DNA of 34,115 nucleotides from Candidatus Pacearchaeota archaeon (GTDB taxonomy: Archaea; Nanobdellota; Nanobdellia; Pacearchaeales; GW2011-AR1). The DNA lies in assembly GCA_018304045.1 (NCBI GenBank), contig JAGVWZ010000015.1, positions 1 through 34,115 of the forward strand, read 5' to 3'. Each line of letters starts with the position of its first letter. The stretch's first letter is position 1. A program made the position numbers and the translations under genes. Below the pieces are notes generated by a model. The model saw only the letters and a program-made list of their open reading frames with translations. It did no database searches and had not been told where the DNA came from. Of the stretch, positions 26,690 through 34,115 are shown piece after piece.

Positions 26690-28729
26690 AAAAAACTTTT
26701 AATAGAAAATTTAAGAAGCTATGAAAGGCAAGAAGTTAGTTTTCCAAAAGGATCTGTATTATTGTCAGGAGACATAGGTTCTGGAAAAACAACAATTCTA
26801 ATGGCAATTGAATTTGCTTTATTTGGACTTCAACCAAGCCAAAAAGCCACTGCTCTTTTAAGAAGTGGGTCTGATAATGCAAAAGTTGTGTTAGAATTTG
26901 AAATTGAAGAGAAAACAATAATAATTGAAAGAACTCTAAAAAGAGGAAAAAAATCCATTTCCCAAGAATATGCAACAATTACAGTTGATGATGAAAAATT
27001 TGAAGGAAGTATAACAGAAGTTAAGGATAAAATCCTAAAATTATTAAACTATCCATCTGAATTCTCTAAAAAAACCAATCTTCTCTACAAATATACTGTT
27101 TACACACCACAAGAAGAAATGAAACAAATCATACTTGAACCAGGAGAAATAAGACTCAATGTACTAAGACATGTTTTTGGCATTGATAAATATAAAAGAA
27201 TTGAAGAAAACGCCCTAATCCTGACTGGAAAATTGAGAGAAAAAATAAGAATAAATGAAGGAATGATTTACGATTTAGAAGACCATAAAGAGCTATTGAT
27301 AAAAAAACAAGAATATCTTTTAATCTCTAAAGAAAATCAAAAAGTAACTAATGTTAACTATGAAAAAGCTTCTAAAGAAAGAGAAATAAAAGAAGATTCA
27401 ATAAAAGAAATACAGGAAAAAATAAGTGATAAAAAGGCCTTTGAAAATGAAAAATCAAAATCATTGGTTTTAATCTCTGAAAAAAATCAACAAATAATTG
27501 GACTAAAAAATAACATAAGATCACTACAACTGCAAATTGAAGAAGCAAAAAAAAGTTCCTTTAACCTAGAAGAATTTAATTCATTAAATGAAAGAATAAA
27601 TTTTCAAAACTCAAAAGAAGAAACTCTTCAAAAAGAATATATCCAGATAATAGGTAAAATAAATTCAGAAGAATCAAGAAAAAAAGAACTAGAGACTTTA
27701 AAAGTTAAAATAATTGGATTAGATAAGTGTCCGACATGTCTTCAGGAAGTAGCAGAAGATTATAAAAAAAATATTCTATATAAAACAACAGATGAAATAG
27801 GATTAACAAAAACTTCTTTAGATGACCTATTAAAATCTAAAAAATCAATTTCTGAGCAACTAGAGTCTATAAAAAATGCAAAAGAAGAGCTAAAAACAAA
27901 AAAATCAGCTCTTGAACTATTAAAAATAAAAATGGAAAATCTAATAGAAAAGGAAAAAAGAATATTTGAAATAGAACAGCAGAAACAGCTATTGGAAAAA
28001 GACATAGAACTATTATCAAAGCATGTAAGAACAATTGATATCTCAATTTCAGAATTTTCAAAATATGATTCTATGTTTGAAACCATAAGTAAGGAATTAA
28101 TTGAATCAAAAAAATATGAAAATTCCTGTGCAATAAAACTAGCAGAAATAAATAAGGAAATACAATTATTAGAGCAACAAATAAAAGAAAAAGAACAGGA
28201 AATAGAGAAAAAAGAATTATTAAAGAAAAAAATCGAAAGAATAAGGGAAGTAGAATACTGGATATCTGAAAAATTCATAAATCTGGTTTTGTTCACAGAA
28301 AAACAAGTAATGATGAGGCTAAAAGATGAATTTTCAAAATTATTTTCAAAATGGTTTTCAATTCTTGTTTCAGAAACTTTATCTGCAAAATTAGATGACG
28401 ATTTCTCCCCAATAATAGAACAACAGGACTATGAACTGGATTATTCTTTCCTATCTGGCGGAGAAAGAACAGCAATTGCCCTAGCTTACAGACTTTCTCT
28501 AAATCAAGTCATAAACTCCCTATTAAGCAACATAAAAACAAGAAGTCTGGTAATACTTGATGAGCCCACAGATGGTTTCTCATCCCAACAATTAGACAAA
28601 ATGCAAGATGTACTCAATCAATTAGATGTTGAACAATTAATTCTAGTATCCCATGAACAAAAAATAGAAGGTTTTGTTGATAATATCATAAGGATAAATA
28701 AAGAGAACAATATAACAAGGATTGAATGA
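26681..28729 (+). CDS. rad50: Rad50 ATPase, short coiled-coil form
   Basis: MILKKLLIENLRSYERQEVSFPKGSVLLSGDIGSGKTTIL; zinc hook DKCPTCLQEV; signature FLSGGERTAIALAYRLSL; Walker B LVILDEPTDGFS. Confidence 0.95.
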   Translation: MILKKLLIENLRSYERQEVSFPKGSVLLSGDIGSGKTTILMAIEFALFGLQPSQKATALLRSGSDNAKVVLEFEIEEKTIIIERTLKRGKKSISQEYATITVDDEKFEGSITEVKDKILKLLNYPSEFSKKTNLLYKYTVYTPQEEMKQIILEPGEIRLNVLRHVFGIDKYKRIEENALILTGKLREKIRINEGMIYDLEDHKELLIKKQEYLLISKENQKVTNVNYEKASKEREIKEDSIKEIQEKISDKKAFENEKSKSLVLISEKNQQIIGLKNNIRSLQLQIEEAKKSSFNLEEFNSLNERINFQNSKEETLQKEYIQIIGKINSEESRKKELETLKVKIIGLDKCPTCLQEVAEDYKKNILYKTTDEIGLTKTSLDDLLKSKKSISEQLESIKNAKEELKTKKSALELLKIKMENLIEKEKRIFEIEQQKQLLEKDIELLSKHVRTIDISISEFSKYDSMFETISKELIESKKYENSCAIKLAEINKEIQLLEQQIKEKEQEIEKKELLKKKIERIREVEYWISEKFINLVLFTEKQVMMRLKDEFSKLFSKWFSILVSETLSAKLDDDFSPIIEQQDYELDYSFLSGGERTAIALAYRLSLNQVINSLLSNIKTRSLVILDEPTDGFSSQQLDKMQDVLNQLDVEQLILVSHEQKIEGFVDNIIRINKENNITRIE

Positions 28730-28739
28730 GTATAAGTTC

Positions 28740-28769
28740 TTATAAATTTTACATGCGTAAAATTTATAA
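28740..28769. repeat. Perfect 13-bp inverted repeat between rad50 and psmB
   Basis: TTATAAATTTTAC-ATGC-GTAAAATTTATAA. Confidence 0.8.
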
Positions 28770-28837
28770 ACCCTCTATTCTCTAAATAATTATAAATTCT
28801 AAATGAGTTATAAATTATCAAGGAATTTTATAATAAA

Positions 28838-29530
28838 ATGGATGAAGACTTAAAAAACAATATTCTAAAAACAGGGACAACCATACTTGGAATAGTATGT
28901 AAGGATGGGATAGTCATGGCTTCTGATAGAAGAACTACTGCAGGATCAATAGTGATGGGAAAGACAGTTCAAAAAACAGTAAAGATAAATGATTATTTAG
29001 TTACTTCTGGAACAGGTATGGCTTCTGATATAGAAATGCAAAAAAAAGTTATAGCTGCAGAATTAAAATTAAAAGAATTAAAATCTAAAAAAAGACCATC
29101 AATAAAGGAAGCTGCAAATCTTATAGGAATGATGACCTACAGAAACGTAAGACAACCTTCAATGGTGCCATCAATTGTAGGAACACTTGTTGGTGGATTT
29201 AATGAAGATGGAACTTTTGAATTATACACAATAGAACCTGCTGGAACTGCCATGAAAGTTGATGACTATGATGCAAATTTTGGCTCAGGAATGCCCTATG
29301 TTTTAGGATTATTAGAAAGACAATATGACGAAAATATGGCTGTAAAAGAAGGAGTAGAATTAGCAAAAGAAGCAATAAAATCCTCAACTCAAAGAGATAC
29401 TGGGAGTGGAAATGGAATCGATGTGTTTACAATAACAAAAAAAGAAATAAAACATGAAGTAGCTCAGGAAATAGCTCCAGAGTATAAAGATATCAAAGGA
29501 AAACCCCGAACAAATAGTTTTAAAGATTAA
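28838..29530 (+). CDS. psmB: Proteasome subunit beta
   Basis: ILKTGTTILGIVCKDGIVMASDRRTTAGSIVMGKTVQKTVKI; catalytic Thr after a short propeptide (KTG|TTILG). Confidence 0.95.
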   Translation: MDEDLKNNILKTGTTILGIVCKDGIVMASDRRTTAGSIVMGKTVQKTVKINDYLVTSGTGMASDIEMQKKVIAAELKLKELKSKKRPSIKEAANLIGMMTYRNVRQPSMVPSIVGTLVGGFNEDGTFELYTIEPAGTAMKVDDYDANFGSGMPYVLGLLERQYDENMAVKEGVELAKEAIKSSTQRDTGSGNGIDVFTITKKEIKHEVAQEIAPEYKDIKGKPRTNSFKD

Positions 29531-29807
29531 AATAAAATAAGAGGGGTGTTGGATAAATAATTTTATTCAATTATAGTAAATAACTTAAATAACAGGAGAT
29601 AATATAGTTATTTGCTGGATAGGAAATGACATAGAAAATATACAAAAATTAATGTTATTTCCTATAATTATAAATTAATCAAATTAATAGATAATAAAGA
29701 CAAAAAATTATAGAGAAGCATAACAAGCTATTCTGCATATATAATTTGTCTTACCTACATTAACAATATTAAAAATATATAAAGTAAAAAAATAGAAACA
29801 AAATAAC

Positions 29808-31697
29808 ATGTCAGACATTCTAAAAGATATACAAAACGACTTACCTAAAGGTCTAATTAGCAGTGCAAATTTTGAAGGAGCAAACATAGTTCTCTATACA
29901 GATGACATTGAATTTTTTAAAGACAATCAAGGAAAAATAAAAGAACTTGTAAACAAGTTCAAAAAAAGAGTAGAATTAAGAGCAGATGAAAAACTTCTAA
30001 AATCAGAAGAAGAAACACGGAAATTAATAAAAGATATAATTCCCGTTGAAGCAGAAGTTACAGAAATTTTATTTGATGCCCAAAGAAGCATAGTTGTTAT
30101 AGAAGCAAAAAAACCAGGATTAGTAATTGGAAAAGAAGGTTCTATTTTGAAAGAAGTTAAAGACCAAACCCTTTGGATTCCAGAAGTTCAAAGAAGCCCT
30201 GCAATTCAAAGTAAAATTACAGAAAATATTCGTGCTGTTTTGTATCAGACCAATAATTCAAGAAAAAAATTTCTTAACTCTGTTGGAAAAAAAATCTACA
30301 AAGAATGGAATCCTGAAAAAGTAGAAGAGTGGATAAGAGTTACTTTTTTAGGTGGTGGAAGACAAGTTGGAAGGTCCTGTATACTTTTACAAACACCACA
30401 AACAAAAATACTTCTAGACTGTGGAATAAACGTAGCTGGAAAAGGAAAAGAAAAATTTCCATACCTAGATGTTTCTGAATTTAAAATAAATGAATTAGAT
30501 GCAATAATTTTATCCCATGCACACGTTGACCATAGCGGACTTATACCTTATTTATTTAAAATGGGTTATCAAGGGCCTGTTTACATGACTGCTCCAACAA
30601 GAGACATTGCAGCACTTCTTGCATTGGATTTTATAGGAGTTGCCCATAAACAAGCTTCCTCACCTTTATTTTCTTCAACAGACATAAAAGAAATGGTTAA
30701 ACACACTATTTGTTTGGATTACAATGAAGTTACTGATATTGCACCTGATATGAGGATAACCTTATATAATGCAGGCCATGCTTTAGGAAGTTCAATTGTT
30801 CATCTTAATATCGGCAATGGAGCCCATAATTTAGTTTATTCAGGAGATTATAAGTTTGACAGAACAAGATTGTTAGATAGGGCAGTTGCAAATTTTCCAA
30901 GGCTTGAAACTTTTATAACAGAAGCAACCTATGGTGGAAAAAATAATCTTCTGCCATCAAGAGCAGAAGCAGAAGAACAACTTTTAAATACCCTAAAAGA
31001 AACAATTGCAAAAGGTGGAAAAGTTCTTATTCCAGAATTAGGATTAGGAAGAGCCCAGGAAACAATGTTAATTCTAGAAGAAGCAATGAGAACAAACAAA
31101 CTTCCAAAAGTTCCAATATACATAGATGGAATGATTTGGGATATTAATGGAATTCATACAGCATATCCTGATTTTCTTAACACAAACATAAGAAGAGATG
31201 TTTTTCAAGATAATAATCCATTTGTTTCAGATATGTTCAAAAGAATTGGTTCAGCTCAAGAAAGAAAACAAGTTATTGAAGGAGGCTCATGTGTTGTTCT
31301 TGCAACATCAGGAATGCTTCAAGGAGGAGCTTCAGTAGAATACTTCAGGCATTTTAGCCAAAGTAAAGATAATAAAATATGTTTTGTCTGCTATCAAGGA
31401 ACAGGTTCTTTAGGAAGGCAAATCCAAGATGGAATTAAACAAATACAAATGAATGTAGAAGGAAATGAAGAAAATATAGACGTGAATATGGAAGTTATTA
31501 CAATTGATGGTCTTTCAGCCCATGCAGGAAGAAAAGAACTTCTTGATTTCATAAACAGAGTTCAGCCAAAACCCAATAGAATAATAATCAACCATGGAGA
31601 GCAATCAAGATGCTTAGATTTAGCATCTTCTTTATACAAATTACACCACATTGAAACAAATGTTCCTCGTAATTTAGAGACTATAAGGCTAAGATAA
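29808..31697 (+). CDS. fttA: aCPSF1 (KH + beta-CASP ribonuclease / transcription termination factor FttA)
   Basis: N-terminal KH region PGLVIGKEGSILKEV; VTFLGGGRQVGRSCILLQTPQTKILLDCGIN...LSHAHVDHSGLIPYLF...SGMLQGGASVEYFRHF...IDGLSAHAGRKELLDFI. Confidence 0.96.
   Translation: MSDILKDIQNDLPKGLISSANFEGANIVLYTDDIEFFKDNQGKIKELVNKFKKRVELRADEKLLKSEEETRKLIKDIIPVEAEVTEILFDAQRSIVVIEAKKPGLVIGKEGSILKEVKDQTLWIPEVQRSPAIQSKITENIRAVLYQTNNSRKKFLNSVGKKIYKEWNPEKVEEWIRVTFLGGGRQVGRSCILLQTPQTKILLDCGINVAGKGKEKFPYLDVSEFKINELDAIILSHAHVDHSGLIPYLFKMGYQGPVYMTAPTRDIAALLALDFIGVAHKQASSPLFSSTDIKEMVKHTICLDYNEVTDIAPDMRITLYNAGHALGSSIVHLNIGNGAHNLVYSGDYKFDRTRLLDRAVANFPRLETFITEATYGGKNNLLPSRAEAEEQLLNTLKETIAKGGKVLIPELGLGRAQETMLILEEAMRTNKLPKVPIYIDGMIWDINGIHTAYPDFLNTNIRRDVFQDNNPFVSDMFKRIGSAQERKQVIEGGSCVVLATSGMLQGGASVEYFRHFSQSKDNKICFVCYQGTGSLGRQIQDGIKQIQMNVEGNEENIDVNMEVITIDGLSAHAGRKELLDFINRVQPKPNRIIINHGEQSRCLDLASSLYKLHHIETNVPRNLETIRLR
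31677..31697. repeat. 21-bp direct repeat, copy 1 (3' end of aCPSF1 gene)
   Basis: GAGACTATAAGGCTAAGATAA. Confidence 0.95.
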
Positions 31698-31760
31698 TTA
31701 ATATAAATATAAAAGAGATTAAACAGATAAATTTTTAAGGATTAAATTATTAATGTAAAC

Positions 31761-31928
31761 ATGGAAACTGAAATAAAAGATTTAAAAGAAGATATAAGAA
31801 AGCTAATCATAGATGTAGCAATAATTAAAAATACATTATTAAATGAGACTGAATTAACAGATTGGGCTAAAGAAGAGTTAAAAAAGGCAAGAATGGAAAA
31901 TGAATCTATCTCTCTTGAAGAGCTATGA
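31761..31928 (+). CDS. RelB-like antitoxin (55 aa), absent from the supplied ORF track
   Basis: METEIKDLKEDIRKLIIDVAIIKNTLLNETELTDWAKEELKKARMENESISLEEL*; ATGA overlap with the toxin ORF. Confidence 0.7.
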   Translation: METEIKDLKEDIRKLIIDVAIIKNTLLNETELTDWAKEELKKARMENESISLEEL

Positions 31929-32179
31929 CATTTAAAATTGAATTCTCTATCCAAGCAACTAAATTTATAAGAGATTTGCCTAATAATTTAAAAGAGAGAA
32001 TAAAGAAAAAATTTATAGAAATTGCAGAAAATCCTTTTAGATATCTTGAGCATTTTGAAGGAGAAGATTGTTATAAATTAAGAATTGGAGATTATAGAGG
32101 CTTAATTGATGTAGATTTTGAAAAAAAGAGATTATTTGTTAGAGTATTTGATAAACGAGGGAGAATATATAAGAGATAA
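31925..32179 (+). CDS. RelE/ParE-family toxin
   Basis: RelE fold pattern: IEFSIQATKFIRDLPNNLKERIKKKFIEIAENPFRYLEHFEGEDCYKLRIGDYRGLIDVDFEKKRLFVRVFDKRGRIYKR. Confidence 0.88.
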   Translation: MTFKIEFSIQATKFIRDLPNNLKERIKKKFIEIAENPFRYLEHFEGEDCYKLRIGDYRGLIDVDFEKKRLFVRVFDKRGRIYKR

Positions 32180-32196
32180 GCCAATATAAGGATCTC

Positions 32197-32217
32197 GAGA
32201 CTATAAGGCTAAGATAA
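32197..32217. repeat. 21-bp direct repeat, copy 2 (downstream of toxin)
   Basis: GAGACTATAAGGCTAAGATAA, identical to 31677..31697. Confidence 0.95.
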
Positions 32218-32222
32218 AAATA

Positions 32223-33059
32223 TCATGCCGCCTTTTTTTCAGGTTCAGGAACATTTCTTTGTAAAATATTCCAGTAAGCACTTCCAGGTCCAAGCATAAC
32301 ATATCTTATTCTTCCACGTTCATGAAAAGCCCTTGTAGGTAAATGCCTTATATCCCTTCCCTGAGAATCTTTCATAAGAAGTCCATCAAAAGTCCTATAA
32401 AAGTCATATCGGGTTTGACTTGCTATATCTGCAAAACTACCATTTGGAGTTTCAGGAACCTCTCCCAGTTTACATCCTAATCCCAGACCTTGCATAATTT
32501 CCCTTCTTATTCTATCAACAACTTCGGTTCCATCACTAAACACTCTTTCCAATCTTCTGGCTAATTCATCAACATTTTGTTTTTCTTGATAATTGATTCC
32601 AATTAATCTTTGTAAAAGAGATTCTTGTACTCGGCTATCACTTGTTGTTAATAGCTCTTCAAATGAATCTAAATATTCCTTTTGTGCAGGATGAGGAACA
32701 TGAATCAATCCCCAATCATGAAGAAATAAATCTGCTCTCTTATCATCAGGTAATTCAACATGGGTCCAATAAAATCCTCTTTCTCCATCAGTAAGAATGA
32801 ACTTTCGACTTCCATCAAAATTTGTTCTTCTCATCAAAAATCTTTCATCTTGGTCTTGCCATCTTAGAATACATTCTGAATCTGGCCAATCATGAGTTCG
32901 GCTATATTTATTTTTTAAAGATCCATTAATAACAAAATGAGGTGCAACATCTTTAATCCAATAGGCCCAAGTATTACGAGTTACTTGAAAAGGAGTTTGA
33001 ACCCATAATTTTTCATCAGTTTCTCTTGCACATTGAAATCTTTGTTCAACCATAAACAA
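32223..33059 (-). CDS. Hypothetical protein (278 aa), no family recognised
   Basis: Long ORF rich in Arg/Trp/Asp compared with its neighbours. Confidence 0.75.
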   Translation of the reverse strand: MFMVEQRFQCARETDEKLWVQTPFQVTRNTWAYWIKDVAPHFVINGSLKNKYSRTHDWPDSECILRWQDQDERFLMRRTNFDGSRKFILTDGERGFYWTHVELPDDKRADLFLHDWGLIHVPHPAQKEYLDSFEELLTTSDSRVQESLLQRLIGINYQEKQNVDELARRLERVFSDGTEVVDRIRREIMQGLGLGCKLGEVPETPNGSFADIASQTRYDFYRTFDGLLMKDSQGRDIRHLPTRAFHERGRIRYVMLGPGSAYWNILQRNVPEPEKKAA

Positions 33060-33100
33060 TTAGAGATTTATTAATTTATAAGTATTATTATACAAAGAAA

Positions 33101-33341
33101 TAGATGAACATTTCAGATTATTTATGCACTAAAAGCAATTATTTTTACAAATATTTTAAAAGTTCATAAATTCACTTTTCTAAGAATTGATTTAATTTTT
33201 GAAGAGCAAGCATGTTTTTATGATGTAGGAAGTATATCTGTTTATTTACTTATCTAAGATACATGGAAGTTTTTCTTGAAAAATCTTCTCAATTAAATTT
33301 TGATGATACTAACCTGAGCTAATGAAATAAATGTTCATCTA
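33101..33341. mobile_element. Possible MITE-like relic (13-bp TIRs with an 11-bp flanking direct repeat)
   Basis: TIRs TAGATGAACATTT (33101..33113) and AAATGTTCATCTA (33329..33341); direct repeat ACAAAGAAATA at 33092..33102 and 33345..33355. Confidence 0.35.
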
Positions 33342-33359
33342 CTAACAAAGAAATACTAA

Positions 33360-33986
33360 TCAAAACCCAAAAAATCTTCTTCTTTCAGGTTCAACTCTTG
33401 CAGGAGCAACTCTTTCAATTTCTTTTTCAAGTTCAATTGCTTCTCTTATTTTTCCAAGTTTTTTATAGGATTCAATTAATTTTACCTTAACATGATTTCT
33501 CTCATTATCAAAAGTATAGGGCAATAATCTTTCATAAACTTTTACAACCTCAGCATTTCTGCCATTTTTTTCAGCTTTTTCTCCAATTGATTTATACAAA
33601 GTAACAACATTTCTTCTTAATTCAAATCTTTCACCTTCAGTTAACATTCCAAATGTTTTTTTAATAACACCTTCTGCTTTTTCATAAAATCCACCCTTAA
33701 TTAAAAGTTCAATTTCTTTTTGCATTGCCTTTTTCTTTTCCATAGGATTTCCAGTTATCTCTTGAAATTTGAAAATATATTTAATAGCTTCAGGATACAT
33801 AAATTTATTTTCATATAATTTAGATAATTCCATGCAACAGAATTTTTGTATTTCATGATCTGTAAATTTCTTTAAACATGATTCAAAATATTCCATCTTC
33901 AAGAAATCAGACATCTTACTAGCCCTTATTTCAATCTCTTTTTTATCTCTTTCTAAAACTTGCATGGTAATTACATTAATTCCCAT
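33360..33986 (-). CDS. TPR-like helical repeat protein
   Basis: Repeated helical pairs: CMELSKLYENKFMYPEAIKYIFKFQEITG, VVTLYKSIGEKAEKNGRNAEVVKVYERLLP, IESYKKLGKIREAIELEKEIER. Confidence 0.65.
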   Translation of the reverse strand: MGINVITMQVLERDKKEIEIRASKMSDFLKMEYFESCLKKFTDHEIQKFCCMELSKLYENKFMYPEAIKYIFKFQEITGNPMEKKKAMQKEIELLIKGGFYEKAEGVIKKTFGMLTEGERFELRRNVVTLYKSIGEKAEKNGRNAEVVKVYERLLPYTFDNERNHVKVKLIESYKKLGKIREAIELEKEIERVAPARVEPERRRFFGF

Positions 33987-34115
33987 CTTTTAAATATTAT
34001 TGTAGTCTTTTGTATCTGTGTTATCCCATAATTATTTCCTAACGACAAATTAGACACATTCTTTTTTTTCATATTAAATACACTCTTCCCTTCTTTTTCT
34101 TTCTTTCGTAAGCCT

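Overview
AT-rich archaeal window, probably from a DPANN genome of the Woesearchaeota/Pacearchaeota type. That assignment rests on the rRNA sequence, the gene set and the 'ITGNA' motif in a secreted protein; no search was run. The left 6 kb is a minus-strand rRNA operon: 16S, tRNA-Ala(UGC), 23S. The 23S gene is interrupted by a 668-nt group I intron in the 'CUAAGGU^AGCG' region (I-CeuI/L1931-type site). The intron carries a small membrane-protein ORF and no homing endonuclease. The rest is mostly information-processing and quality-control genes: uS2, the proteasome-alpha/SBDS/exosome (Rrp4-Rrp41-Rrp42) superoperon, RpoK, Pop5/Rnp2, RNase J, Mre11-Rad50, proteasome beta and aCPSF1. The most interesting non-standard signals are: (1) the archaeal group I intron; (2) a two-copy ~120-nt structured element just upstream of RNase J and Mre11; (3) a rad50 leader with mutually exclusive hairpins and a 3-codon ORF (MEP-stop) behind a near-perfect Shine-Dalgarno; (4) a RelBE-like toxin-antitoxin cassette bracketed by a 21-bp perfect repeat of the 3' end of the aCPSF1 gene; (5) tiny unknown ORFs interleaved and ATGA-coupled through the exosome operon, one apparently made by duplication of the rrp4 3' end; (6) a MITE-like TIR/direct-repeat structure near 33.1-33.35 kb. 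All calls come from reading the sequence by eye. Structures, homologies and splice sites need covariance-model or database confirmation.
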